This document shows, one piece after another, positions 7,321-15,525 of a stretch of DNA of 60,433 bases. Within the stretch, counting starts at the first letter, position 1; each line of letters begins with the position of its first letter. The DNA is taken from assembly GCA_902373515.1 (NCBI GenBank), contig CABKML010000009.1, forward strand, positions 1 to 60,433, given 5' to 3'. The notes beneath the pieces were generated by a model, which searched no databases, was not told the DNA's origin, and worked only from the letters and a program-made list of their open reading frames with translations. Both the position numbers and the translations under genes were made by a program. The stretch comes from an uncultured Eubacteriales bacterium. Its GTDB lineage: Bacteria; Bacillota; Clostridia; Saccharofermentanales; Fastidiosipilaceae.

Positions 7321-9111
7321 ATGAATTTGAGAAAAAAGGCAAATTTGCTTTTATCAACTGCTTTGAGTGCAGCCTTATGTGCATCTTTTACGCTTGCGTT
7401 TTATAGCGTGCCGGTCGAGGCGCAAGTCGGTAATACCGGCAATCGGGCAGCGGCGATGCAGGACGGTGAAGGGACGGAAGTTGACGGGAATACTGTAATT
7501 GAATTTAAGGATCCGAAGTTTAAAGCTAAAATTCTGGATCTGATGCACAATTTTTATAAATTGATTCCTCAGGATGTGAATGAAATTACGGCCAAGACTG
7601 CTGCCCAAATCCAATTTTTGGACTTGGATAAGCAAGGTATTAGCGATTTAAGCGGACTGGAATATTTTACAGGTCTGGAAAGACTTAAGCTTCAGGACAA
7701 TCAGATTCAAGATTTAAAACCGCTGCAAAATTTAACTCATTTGACGGAACTGTGGCTGCGCAAGAACAAAGTTACCGATTTGACCCCTTTACAGGGTTTG
7801 ACCGAGTTGAAAACTCTTTTGCTTACAGATAATTTAATTGAAGATTTGGAACCGATAGAGGGTCTGAATAAGCTACAAATGTTGGATCTTAGAGACAATC
7901 AAATTGATGATTTAACGCCGTTGAAAGATCTGCATAATTTGACCGTTTTGGATGTCAGCGATAACGGATTTGGGGATTTAACGGCATTGGAGGGCTTGAG
8001 CAAATTGCAATATTTGCAAGCAAATGATAATGATTTGCTCGAGTTGCCTGATTTTAAAAATTTAACGGAATTGTATGATCTCAGGCTTGATAACAATAGA
8101 ATTACGGACTTGACCCCGCTGAAAGGTTTGGCGAAGTTGAATTATATCAGTCTGTCGAACAATCAAGTCAGCGACCTTACACCTTTACAGGACTTGAAGG
8201 CGCTGACCGGCGTTTGGATTACGAATAATCAGCTTGCAGATTTGACCCCGTTGGAGAAATTACCAATATTGAAAGCTAACAACAGCGATTACACTTCTCA
8301 GAAGATTTCTTTATCTTCCGATCAGGAGGAAGTCGAGTTGCCGCTTAAAAATAGCAAAGATTTAAGCTTCAGTGTTCAAGGAGGGGATGCTGTCGGCACG
8401 GTTGCAGACGGGAAATTTACGCTCAAACGTGAGTTGCCGTACAAAGGTGCGGTTAAAATTAATTTCAGCAACACGGGTAAAGTCGGGCAGTTGGATTTAG
8501 AAAAGGATCAATATACCGGCACAATTACAATAAATGCAGATGTTAAGAAGAAAAATAATCCTGTACAGCCGCCTACACCGCAGCCTGTGCAGCCGCCGGT
8601 TCCCAATACGCCGGCAGAAAAGCAAAAGACCGTAACCTTCATGTTGGGTGACGCAAGCTTGCCGGTAACAATTAAAGTAGAAACAGGCAAGACCGTAGAC
8701 ACGCAGTTGCTACCGACAGCGCCTGCTAAAGCCGGTTTCACATTCAAGGAGTGGAACACCGAAAAAGACGGTAAAGGCAAAACTTTCACTAAAGATACTG
8801 TTGTGACGGAAAATATGACACTATATGCAATCTATACAGCAAATACCGATCCCGCGCAGCCGGTCAATTCTACTCCGGTTGCAACAACAGTTACCGGTGA
8901 TAAGGAGTCGCAAACGGAAGTTACATATGAAGTACAAGAAACAACAGCAGATGAAGGTACGGATACAGAAAATGCTGCTACGACGCAGAAAAACTCCCGG
9001 CGTACGGTAAGTAAGACAGGTGAAACAAGTTGTGCCGCCTCTTGTCTGCAGTTAGTGGAAATAGCAGTTGCCGTGCTTGCCGCTATAACTACCGGAAAAA
9101 GAAAACAATAG
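7321..9111 (+). CDS. internalin-like leucine-rich-repeat surface protein
   Basis: A 596-residue secreted, probably wall-anchored protein. A signal peptide covers residues 1-35. Residues about 95-315 hold nine or ten 22-residue leucine-rich repeats of the internalin type ('L..L..L.L..N.I.DLTPL'). An Ig-like strand-rich region follows, then a Pro/Gln linker near residues 418-432, then one Listeria-Bacteroides (InlB B-type, MucBP-like) repeat at about 437-505 ending 'MTLYAIYT'. A Thr-rich stalk leads to VSKTGE at 563-568, a hydrophobic segment and the basic tail GKRKQ, the layout of a sortase substrate, though the motif is not LPXTG. Internalin-type LRRs bind host or microbial surface ligands; the ligand here is unknown. 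Confidence 0.92.
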   Translation: MNLRKKANLLLSTALSAALCASFTLAFYSVPVEAQVGNTGNRAAAMQDGEGTEVDGNTVIEFKDPKFKAKILDLMHNFYKLIPQDVNEITAKTAAQIQFLDLDKQGISDLSGLEYFTGLERLKLQDNQIQDLKPLQNLTHLTELWLRKNKVTDLTPLQGLTELKTLLLTDNLIEDLEPIEGLNKLQMLDLRDNQIDDLTPLKDLHNLTVLDVSDNGFGDLTALEGLSKLQYLQANDNDLLELPDFKNLTELYDLRLDNNRITDLTPLKGLAKLNYISLSNNQVSDLTPLQDLKALTGVWITNNQLADLTPLEKLPILKANNSDYTSQKISLSSDQEEVELPLKNSKDLSFSVQGGDAVGTVADGKFTLKRELPYKGAVKINFSNTGKVGQLDLEKDQYTGTITINADVKKKNNPVQPPTPQPVQPPVPNTPAEKQKTVTFMLGDASLPVTIKVETGKTVDTQLLPTAPAKAGFTFKEWNTEKDGKGKTFTKDTVVTENMTLYAIYTANTDPAQPVNSTPVATTVTGDKESQTEVTYEVQETTADEGTDTENAATTQKNSRRTVSKTGETSCAASCLQLVEIAVAVLAAITTGKRKQ

Positions 9112-9164
9112 CGCCGGACACAGCATTATTACTTCGACATCTTTTTCAGATTACAGCTTTGTGC

Positions 9165-9191
9165 TTGCAAAACATAACAAGATATTATAAT
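9165..9191 (+). promoter_or_regulatory. possible promoter of the second surface protein
   Basis: TATAAT at 9186-9191 is preceded by TTGCAA at 9165-9170, a 15-bp spacer that is short. The region 9112-9221 contains no clear terminator, so some read-through from the internalin-like gene is possible. Confidence 0.45.
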
Positions 9192-9221
9192 TTGTGAGAA
9201 AAGTTGTTGTGAGGACAGTTT

Positions 9222-10697
9222 ATGAATAAAGATGCTTTGAAGTTGAGAATAAGCCCCGAAAGAAGCTCGCATCCGAGTAGAATTTTAGGGCTTTTTCTTA
9301 TGTGTTTCTGCGCTCTGCTGCTCAGTGCGGTATCCGTTTACGGAGCGGAAGTTAAGCAGGAAGTGAAGCGGGCACCGGTAGAATTAACGGAAGAGGAGAT
9401 TAATAAAAACTATTTCCTTAATTTGGCTTTGCGCTATAAAGCTTTGGACATGGATGACAGCAGCGGAGAAATGATTTCGCATATCATTAAGCCGGATACA
9501 GATTTAGGTACAATAGATACATCCTGGCATAATAGAGAAAGAGGCGGACTTTCGCAGACACACGATGAAATTCTCCAAGCTTATCGCCAAGTGGACTTTG
9601 AGTTTTATGATCAAACGCTGCAACAAAAAGCGGATATCAAGGAATTGAAAATGGCTCCTTGCACCGGAGCCAGACGGGTGTTTTTCGGCTTTGACCCCAC
9701 ACATGAATATGTTTTAACGATTGTCGGCAGTACTGTGCCTTCACCTTATGCCTTGGGTTTCAGTAAACAACATCCGGCTTATACATCTCCTATCGGCAGC
9801 AAAATAGCTTTTACTTTGAATGATTTGTCGAAGCAGGAATCGGTTTATCAAGCCGACAAATATAATGTGCCGGAACCTTATGAACAGCATATCGACCGCT
9901 TTTATAACGTTGACCTTTTCATGGCCCCTCTGGAATTTATTTTCGCTAATTCCCGGGATGATGCTAAAGAGGCTTTAAGTATCCGGAATCATCCGACTTT
10001 GAAGGATATGAAGACTTTTGTCTATGATAACAGCAAAATATTTCAGCGCTTGCGCGGCAGCAATAATCAGATTCCTTATCCGCAAGGTGAGCCTAAAAGA
10101 GAAGGATATATTTTCAAAGGCTGGGCTTACGATTTGCTTTTCCCGAAAGGTGCTGACGGTAAGCCAAATGAGACGGCCAACGCTTACACTATTTATAACT
10201 TATTGGAATGTACACGTCAGTCCGATTTGACGCCGGAACAGACAGGTCAATGCTATAGCGACTACAACAATTGGGTTCCTGTCCCTATCCGCTTTAAAGC
10301 TAACTCCAGACCTTTCCATCATTGGACAATTATTCGCGACGGCGTTATTAATAAGTACGGCATGACGCCGGATTTTCTGCAAGCCGAATCACCGGTATTT
10401 ATTGCCTATGCCTATTGGGTGAAAGCTGATAAAAAGACGGAACCGACAGTTACCGCGACTACACCAAAAATAACAACCGCGACAACTGCGACAGCTTCAG
10501 CAACGACAATTACGCCGACGGAAGAAAACACAAGTCCGATGAAACATACAGTAGCCAAAACCGGTGAAAAAACTTACACCGACGGACTGCTCGGCTTGGG
10601 GATTATGCTGCTTGGCGGATTGCTTGCAAGCATAAATATTGAGATTAAGCGGGAAGCTGTATTCACCGAATCGTTTGTGACTCATAATATGAATTGA
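9222..10697 (+). CDS. surface protein with altered sorting-signal tail
   Basis: A 491-residue exported protein. A long basic N-region precedes a hydrophobic signal core (about residues 23-42, ending 'VYGAE'). The 330-residue body is unfamiliar to me, apart from one Listeria-Bacteroides-type repeat around residues 285-330 ('EPKREGYIFKGWAYD'). A Thr-rich stalk leads to VAKTGE at residues 444-449 and a Gly/Leu membrane segment. The other five VxKTGE proteins here have 26-30 residues after the Glu; this one has 42, because after GGLLA the reading frame continues into unrelated DNA. That junction is the first of two exact 17-bp repeats, and the sequence after the second repeat (11863-11883) supplies a normal short tail. 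The 3' end therefore appears to have been replaced by the Abi cassette. Confidence 0.85.
   Translation: MNKDALKLRISPERSSHPSRILGLFLMCFCALLLSAVSVYGAEVKQEVKRAPVELTEEEINKNYFLNLALRYKALDMDDSSGEMISHIIKPDTDLGTIDTSWHNRERGGLSQTHDEILQAYRQVDFEFYDQTLQQKADIKELKMAPCTGARRVFFGFDPTHEYVLTIVGSTVPSPYALGFSKQHPAYTSPIGSKIAFTLNDLSKQESVYQADKYNVPEPYEQHIDRFYNVDLFMAPLEFIFANSRDDAKEALSIRNHPTLKDMKTFVYDNSKIFQRLRGSNNQIPYPQGEPKREGYIFKGWAYDLLFPKGADGKPNETANAYTIYNLLECTRQSDLTPEQTGQCYSDYNNWVPVPIRFKANSRPFHHWTIIRDGVINKYGMTPDFLQAESPVFIAYAYWVKADKKTEPTVTATTPKITTATTATASATTITPTEENTSPMKHTVAKTGEKTYTDGLLGLGIMLLGGLLASINIEIKREAVFTESFVTHNMN
10612..10628 (+). repeat. 17-bp direct repeat, left copy
   Basis: TTGGCGGATTGCTTGCA, inside the membrane-segment codons of the surface protein ending at 10697. 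It is identical to 11846-11862 and marks the left boundary of the Abi cassette. Confidence 0.85.
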
Positions 10698-10714
10698 TTT
10701 TTAACTTCCGGTTC

Positions 10715-10742
10715 TTGATTTAATAGGGCTTTCTGTTACAAT
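10715..10742 (+). promoter_or_regulatory. promoter of the Abi leader RNA and gene
   Basis: TTGATT at 10715-10720 and TACAAT at 10737-10742 are spaced 16 bp apart, with a TG just upstream of the -10 (extended -10). Transcription would start near 10749, directly ahead of the hairpin leader. Confidence 0.65.
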
Positions 10743-10748
10743 GTAGAT

Positions 10749-10789
10749 AAGGAACAAGCCCTTGCCATACGTGGCGGGGCACTTTTTTT
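10749..10789 (+). ncRNA. short structured RNA upstream of the Abi gene (abiF-motif-like)
   Basis: A predicted RNA of about 41 nt begins at the promoter above and ends in a stable hairpin: GCCC and GCCA at 10758-10767 pair with TGGC and GGGC at 10772-10780 around a TACG loop, followed by seven T at 10783-10789. This is an intrinsic terminator placed only 11 nt before the Abi start codon, so most transcripts should stop here. A conserved RNA motif called abiF has been described upstream of Abi_2-type genes by comparative genomics; the ACAAGCCCTTGCC core here looks like that motif from memory. It may be an RNA antitoxin, an attenuator, or both. Confidence 0.6.
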
Positions 10790-10799
10790 AGGTGTATGT

Positions 10800-11744
10800 A
10801 TGAGCAAACCATTTAAAACTTATGATGAGCAAATTGAGATACTTTCATCCAGAGGACTATATATTGAAAATCTAAAAGATGCTAAAGTTATTCTATCACA
10901 AGTAAATTACTATAATCTCATAAATGGCTATAGGACTCCTTTTTTAGATAACGCATCTTCTAACAAGGTGGAAGATGTATATAAACCCGGTAGTAGTTTC
11001 GAAGAGATTTATGCCCTTCATGAAATGGATCGTGAATTAAAGAAAGTAGTTTTCTACTATTTACTCCGCTTTGAGAAACTTTTAAAAACATCTTGTGCTT
11101 ATCATTTTTCAGATTTACACAGGGATGGTCTATATCCTTACTTACAAACTGAAAATTATTCTACATCAAAGCATCAATTAAATTATGTTTTGAAAAATAT
11201 AGGAACATTAACTGCTGCAATAAGCAGAGAAAATAAAAATTCAAATGGCAAGAAACCACTTAAGCATTATATAAAAAAACACAACCATATACCTCTTTGG
11301 GTACTTGTAAATTTCCTTACTTTAGGAAATATATCCTACTTCTATAATTCCCTTGATGAATCTTTGCAAAATATAATTGCTAGAGATTTTGGTGAGAGAT
11401 ATAAAGAAAATTACCTGTCTAAAGAAAAAATTAGTAAAACTGAACTTATAGACATAATTAAAATCTGTAATTTCTTTAGAAATGTTTGTGCCCATGACGA
11501 AGTTATGTTTTCTTTCTCTTTGAATAAAGCCGGTCAAACTGCTATGTTTAAGAAGTTTTTTGCTGAAAAATATACCGGCAAAAATTTACATGATTTAATA
11601 CTGGTCCTTAAACTTGTTATTCCTAAGGAAGAATATCAATCTTTAAATGAATCAATTACATCTATAAAAAGCAAATATAAGAATAAATTTTCCAGTATAG
11701 AAATTGATGATATATTTGAAATTTCCGGATTTCCTAATAAGTAG
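10800..11744 (+). CDS. Abi_2 family abortive-infection protein (AbiD/AbiF-like)
   Basis: A 314-residue all-helical protein of the Abi_2 family. It shows the family's N-terminal pattern 'KPFKTYDEQIEILSSRGL', then 'VNYYNLINGYRTPFL', 'LHEMDRELKKVVFYYLLRFE' and the HEPN-type nuclease motif RNVCAH at residues 227-232 (R-x4-H). HEPN proteins of this kind are RNases that stop growth during phage infection. The ATG at 10800 follows an AGGTG site directly after the U-tract of the leader RNA, so expression depends on read-through. Codon use is markedly richer in A and T than in neighbouring genes, a sign of recent acquisition. No antitoxin protein is encoded nearby. Confidence 0.9.
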   Translation: MSKPFKTYDEQIEILSSRGLYIENLKDAKVILSQVNYYNLINGYRTPFLDNASSNKVEDVYKPGSSFEEIYALHEMDRELKKVVFYYLLRFEKLLKTSCAYHFSDLHRDGLYPYLQTENYSTSKHQLNYVLKNIGTLTAAISRENKNSNGKKPLKHYIKKHNHIPLWVLVNFLTLGNISYFYNSLDESLQNIIARDFGERYKENYLSKEKISKTELIDIIKICNFFRNVCAHDEVMFSFSLNKAGQTAMFKKFFAEKYTGKNLHDLILVLKLVIPKEEYQSLNESITSIKSKYKNKFSSIEIDDIFEISGFPNK

Positions 11745-11845
11745 CTATCAATAATTACAGGTGATTTAAATATTACCTTAAACTTTCAGCTTAAACAGGT
11801 ATTTGTGTATCTCGCTGCTTCAAACACGGGGTTCGCTAAGTCCTA

Positions 11846-11862
11846 TTGGCGGATTGCTTGCA
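11846..11862 (+). repeat. 17-bp direct repeat, right copy
   Basis: TTGGCGGATTGCTTGCA, identical to 10612-10628. In the matching frame it reads as part of a membrane segment (GGLLA). Confidence 0.85.
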
Positions 11863-11883
11863 TTAATTAAACATCTGCTGTAA
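11846..11883 (+). pseudogene. orphan 3' end of a surface-protein sorting signal
   Basis: In the frame shared with the left repeat this reads GGLLALIKHLL and a stop at 11881-11883: the end of a hydrophobic segment plus a short basic tail, as in sortase substrates. No start or upstream gene in this frame is coupled to it. It is best explained as the displaced original end of the surface gene that now stops at 10697. Confidence 0.6.
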
Positions 11884-11886
11884 ATT
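11858..11886 (+). promoter_or_regulatory. candidate promoter of the iron-uptake operon
   Basis: TTGCAT at 11858-11863 and TAAATT at 11881-11886 are spaced 17 bp apart. The -35 overlaps the right 17-bp repeat, so cassette excision would keep this promoter. A palindrome ATTCCGGAAT at 11931-11940 lies between it and the first gene. No convincing Fur or DtxR box was seen. Confidence 0.4.
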
Positions 11887-11968
11887 ATATGCGTAAATTT
11901 TGTTAGTTCATTTTAGCATTGGTGACAGCAATTCCGGAATCACAGCTAACATTATCCGGGAGGATGTT

Positions 11969-13315
11969 ATGCGCAAACATATAGTATGTGCAGTGTTGCT
12001 TGCTTTTCTTTTGGCGATGACTTCAATTTTGAGTGTTGACGCTGAAGCTAAAGGAAAAAAGAAATATGCTAACTTCCAAGAAGTAGCTCTCGATATGGAA
12101 ACTTATTTCCAAAAGGCGATAAAGGCGGTGGAGGCCGGTGAGGCCAAAAAAGCTTATAACGCGATGAATACCGCGTATTTCGGGCATTATGAAGTACAGG
12201 GCTTCGAGAAATATGTGATGGTCAATATTTCGGCTCAACGTGTAAGTAAGATTGAGGCGATGTTCAGAGATATTAAGCATTCCATTCTCGGCAATGTCAA
12301 AAAAGACAACAAAGAGATTATTCAAAATATTAAAACTTTGTCTATGTGCGTTTGTCGGGATGCGTTGGTGCTGGATGGCGTTTTGGATAATAATTCGCCG
12401 GATGAAGCCGGCTTGCAACTGTTGAAAGGTTCAACGGTGCAGGTGGATGAAAAAGCGGTTAATATCAAGTCGTTTTTCGCCTCTTTCGGTTTGCTGGTGC
12501 GGGAAGGTCTGGAAGCGATTCTTGTCTGTATGGCGATTATTACTTATCTGATTAAATCCGGTAACAAGCATTTGTGTAAAGGCGTTTATCTCGGCATGTT
12601 GGCCGGTGTCATCGGCAGCGGCCTGTTGGCGGTTCTGATTGATCTGGCTTTGCAGGGTGTAGGTCAGGAATTGATGGAAGGCTGGACCATGTTCTTAGCC
12701 GTAGCCGTTCTTTTCTACGTCAGTCACTGGATGTTGCATCAGTCGGAGGAGAACGCTTGGAATGAGTATATTCACAATGCGGTGCAGAAGTCGATTGATA
12801 AACGCAATTCATATGTCCTTATAGGTTCGGCGTTCTTGGCCGTTATTCGTGAGGGTGCGGAGTTGATTCTCTTTTACAAAGCAACTTTAGCCGGCGGTAC
12901 AACCAATAAGTTGTATGCGGTTCTGGGCTTTGTTGCCGGTGCCGTTCTTTTGGCTGTTATTTATTTCGTTATGCGTTATACGACAGTCAAGTTACCTTTA
13001 AGACCGTTTTTCCTGTTCACAAGTATTCTGTTGTTCCTGATGTGCTTCACTTTCATGGGCAAAGGCGTGCAGGAATTAACTGAGGCGGGATTTATTTCCG
13101 GCGCTTCCAAATTGCCGTTTATGCACGGTTTCAGTATCCCGGATTTGGGAATTTATGATCGGGCCGAAACTATGCTGCCGCAGATGATGATTGTTATCGC
13201 TTCGCTCTGGCTGTTGTTGAGCAATCACTTCCGGCGCGGCGCTCGCATTAAGCAACAGCGGGCGGCGACGGTTACAAATGGCCAAAGCAAAGCGGACGAA
13301 AATAAGGTAGAATAA
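11969..13315 (+). CDS. FTR1-family iron permease
   Basis: A 448-residue integral membrane protein of the FTR1/EfeU family that imports ferric iron. A signal-like helix (residues 1-27) and an extracytoplasmic helical domain of about 140 residues precede the permease. Two REGxE iron-binding motifs are visible: REGLE at 178-182 and REGAE at 294-298, each in a membrane helix. About seven membrane segments follow residue 165. ATG 11969 is chosen because GGGAGG precedes it and the signal sequence then starts at Met; the ATG-less 23-codon extension is unsupported. It heads an operon with a P19-like protein, a DUF2318 protein and an ABC exporter-like module, the gene order of the Campylobacter P19 iron system. 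Confidence 0.93.
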   Translation: MRKHIVCAVLLAFLLAMTSILSVDAEAKGKKKYANFQEVALDMETYFQKAIKAVEAGEAKKAYNAMNTAYFGHYEVQGFEKYVMVNISAQRVSKIEAMFRDIKHSILGNVKKDNKEIIQNIKTLSMCVCRDALVLDGVLDNNSPDEAGLQLLKGSTVQVDEKAVNIKSFFASFGLLVREGLEAILVCMAIITYLIKSGNKHLCKGVYLGMLAGVIGSGLLAVLIDLALQGVGQELMEGWTMFLAVAVLFYVSHWMLHQSEENAWNEYIHNAVQKSIDKRNSYVLIGSAFLAVIREGAELILFYKATLAGGTTNKLYAVLGFVAGAVLLAVIYFVMRYTTVKLPLRPFFLFTSILLFLMCFTFMGKGVQELTEAGFISGASKLPFMHGFSIPDLGIYDRAETMLPQMMIVIASLWLLLSNHFRRGARIKQQRAATVTNGQSKADENKVE

Positions 13316-13375
13316 GTTAACAATAATAATCTCAATTGTTGAAAAAACTTTTGAGTCAATATATAGGAGGAATAT

Positions 13376-14119
13376 ATGAAGAATAAGTATCTCAGCATGA
13401 TTCTGGCAGGAGCTGTAGCTCTCTCATTGGCAGGATGTGCCGGCCCAAATAAATCAACTGCCACCCAAAAGACGGCAGAGAAGACTGCGGCTAAGAGCGA
13501 AGCGGCCAAAGCTACTAAGGCTGAAGCTAAAGAGTCGAAGAAGGAAGCTGCTAAAGAAAGCAAAAAAGATGACAAAGCTCAAGCCAAGCCGGGAGAGTCG
13601 GGTTTCAATGAGATTCCTATCGGTGAAGCTAAAGAAGCCGGTCCTTTCAATGTTGAAGCCGTTTATTTCCAAGGTGTAGATATGATTCCGGAGAATAAAC
13701 AACCTTCAGCAGAAGAGTCCGATATGCATATTGAAGCTGATATTCATATGAAACCGGAAGCAGCTAAAGCCTTCGGCTTCGGTGACGGCGAAGATATTTG
13801 GCCGGCTTATTTGAACGTCAATTATAAAGTTATGTCACAGGACGGTAAAAAAGAAATTATTTCCGGTTCTTTGATGCCGATGAATGCCGATGACGGCCCG
13901 CACTACGGTATCAATGTTAAGAAGGGTGTAATTCCTGTAGGTAAGTATAAGTTGGTTATTGAAATTAAAGCTTCGGAAGATTATTTGTTGCATGTCGACA
14001 GCGAAACAGGTGTTCCGGCCGCTCGTGATAACGGCAAGGCTGCAGCCAACAAATATTACGAGAAGCAGAAAGTTACATTTGACTGGAATTATGATGCCAG
14101 CCAGTTGGCTTCCAAGTAA
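13376..14119 (+). CDS. P19/Tpd-family iron-binding lipoprotein
   Basis: A 247-residue exported protein. The signal sequence ends in a lipobox LAGC (Cys at about residue 22), so it should be a membrane-tethered lipoprotein, unlike the soluble periplasmic P19 of Gram-negatives. A Lys/Ala-rich low-complexity linker (about residues 25-70) leads to the Tpd/P19 domain (about 75-245). Metal-site candidates are the two His in 'DMHIEADIHM' and the Met/His cluster in 'GSLMPMNADDGPHYG', in the places where P19 has its Cu/Fe ligands. It follows the FTR1 permease by 60 bp and should deliver iron to it. A hairpin after the gene may stabilise its mRNA. Confidence 0.9.
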   Translation: MKNKYLSMILAGAVALSLAGCAGPNKSTATQKTAEKTAAKSEAAKATKAEAKESKKEAAKESKKDDKAQAKPGESGFNEIPIGEAKEAGPFNVEAVYFQGVDMIPENKQPSAEESDMHIEADIHMKPEAAKAFGFGDGEDIWPAYLNVNYKVMSQDGKKEIISGSLMPMNADDGPHYGINVKKGVIPVGKYKLVIEIKASEDYLLHVDSETGVPAARDNGKAAANKYYEKQKVTFDWNYDASQLASK

Positions 14120-14140
14120 CAGGTAATATGCCTTTTTAAA

Positions 14141-14168
14141 GCCAAGGTTGATAATTATCGGCCTTGGC
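14141..14168 (+). promoter_or_regulatory. intra-operon hairpin after the P19-like gene
   Basis: GCCAAGG at 14141-14147 pairs perfectly with CCTTGGC at 14162-14168. The following CTAATATTAT is not a good U-tract, so this is more likely an attenuator or mRNA-stabilising stem that lets the upstream lipoprotein be made in excess over the membrane components. Confidence 0.5.
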
Positions 14169-14198
14169 CTAATATTATCTGTATGAGAGGGGGCCTTT

Positions 14199-15524
14199 GT
14201 GCTAAACTTTCTGGTTTATGTAATCGGGATGCTGCTTATGTTTGCCGGCATCTTCAGCTTGACCCTGACTCTGATTCGGCGGATTAATGATTTGTCATTA
14301 AAATACGTTTTTGCTGTCTCTTCCTGTTTAGGCGTTCTGGCCGGTATAACTATTTATGTGGCAAAGCGTGTTGAGCCGAAGAAGTTGTTGCGCTTTTTAA
14401 CACTTCTGAATCGTCGCTTATTGGCCGTCGCAAGTGTTCTTGTTTTGGTCGCCCTGCTTTTGTTGTTGTTTTCGCTGCTGTTTAATCGTTGCCGCCGCTT
14501 TGCAGGCGGAACTGTCGACAGCAAGGAGTCGGAACTTCAGATTGTCAGGACTTTGCGTTTCGCGGCTTTGACCGGCTTTTCGCTGAGTCTGATACCGCTT
14601 ATTGCCTATTTATTGCCGCAAATGTTCTTAAAAACGGCAGAGTTTGTAGCGTTTAACGAGGAGTCGATCAGCACGGGCACTTTGTTCCGCTTAATCGGCT
14701 ATGCTGCAGGCTGTCTGTTGGCTTTTTTGTTCGGTTTGAGTTTGTTCCAGGTGTATAAGCGTTTGGCGGCAGGCTGTCTGTACGGTTTTGCCTGTCTTAA
14801 CTATTTATTGTTGTTGCTGGATTTAGGTATGCGCGGCATCAGCGGTGCAGCGCGTTTGAACTGGCTTTCAAGTCGCAATAATTTTGTTTTTGCAATTATG
14901 GTTTTTGAAGACAGAAGTTTACCTTATTTCGCGACGATTTATTTGCTTATGGCCTTGCTTTTGTCTGTAAGCGTCTATGCGGCGCACAGAAAATTACAAG
15001 GTGAGTTTCCGACCCCGGCTAAACGCCGGAAAGCGGCCTGGTGGCAACGTAACTGTCGCCGTTGGTCTGTGAGTTTGGCTGTTTTCGCTTTACTTTGTAC
15101 ATTGACGTTGACTGCAGTCAGCAGTTATATTACACGTCCGGTCAAATTGACACCGCCGGAAAATTATACGACGGAAGGTGATCAAATTATTATCGACCTG
15201 CAGCAGGTGCAGGACGGACATTTGCATCGCTTTGCCTATAATTATCAACAGCATAACATTCGTTTTATTGTTGTCCGTAAACCGAACAGCAATGCTTACG
15301 GAGTCGGGCTGGATGCCTGTTCTATCTGCGGTATTGCCGGTTATTTCGAACGGGGCGATAATGTTGTTTGTAAGCGTTGTGATGTCGTGATGAATAAGGC
15401 GACCATCGGCTTTTTAGGTGGCTGTAATCCGGTACCGTTTCCTTATGTTGTACAGGACGGCCGAATTATAATTAACAAGGCGGATTTGGAAAAGGAAGCA
15501 AATCGTTTCCCCATAGGAGCATAA
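14199..15524 (+). CDS. DUF2318-type iron-system membrane protein
   Basis: A 441-residue protein. The first 310 residues hold about eight membrane helices; the C-terminal extracytoplasmic domain (about 320-441) carries the DUF2318 Cys pattern 'DACSICGIAGYFE...VCKRCDVVMNKATIGFLGGCNP', two CxxC pairs plus a further Cys. DUF2318 proteins sit in P19/FTR1 operons and are thought to handle electrons or metal for iron reduction or transfer; this is family context rather than proof. The start is GTG 14199 behind AGAGGGGG. It is followed after one base by the first FtsX-like permease. Confidence 0.88.
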   Translation: MLNFLVYVIGMLLMFAGIFSLTLTLIRRINDLSLKYVFAVSSCLGVLAGITIYVAKRVEPKKLLRFLTLLNRRLLAVASVLVLVALLLLLFSLLFNRCRRFAGGTVDSKESELQIVRTLRFAALTGFSLSLIPLIAYLLPQMFLKTAEFVAFNEESISTGTLFRLIGYAAGCLLAFLFGLSLFQVYKRLAAGCLYGFACLNYLLLLLDLGMRGISGAARLNWLSSRNNFVFAIMVFEDRSLPYFATIYLLMALLLSVSVYAAHRKLQGEFPTPAKRRKAAWWQRNCRRWSVSLAVFALLCTLTLTAVSSYITRPVKLTPPENYTTEGDQIIIDLQQVQDGHLHRFAYNYQQHNIRFIVVRKPNSNAYGVGLDACSICGIAGYFERGDNVVCKRCDVVMNKATIGFLGGCNPVPFPYVVQDGRIIINKADLEKEANRFPIGA

Positions 15525-15525
15525 A

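Larger units (their letters stand above)
10612..11862 (+). mobile_element. putative Abi defence cassette bounded by 17-bp direct repeats
   Basis: The segment from the left repeat (10612) to the right repeat (11846) has a unit length of 1,234 bp. It carries the 3' extension of the surface gene, a promoter, a small terminator-capped RNA and one Abi_2 gene, and is visibly more AT-rich than its surroundings. It contains no transposase or integrase. Joining the sequence across a single repeat restores the frame of the surface gene and gives a tail ending GGLLALIKHLL then stop, 26 residues after the Glu of the motif, like its relatives. This supports insertion into an intact gene. The mechanism and whether it still excises are unknown. 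Confidence 0.6.
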
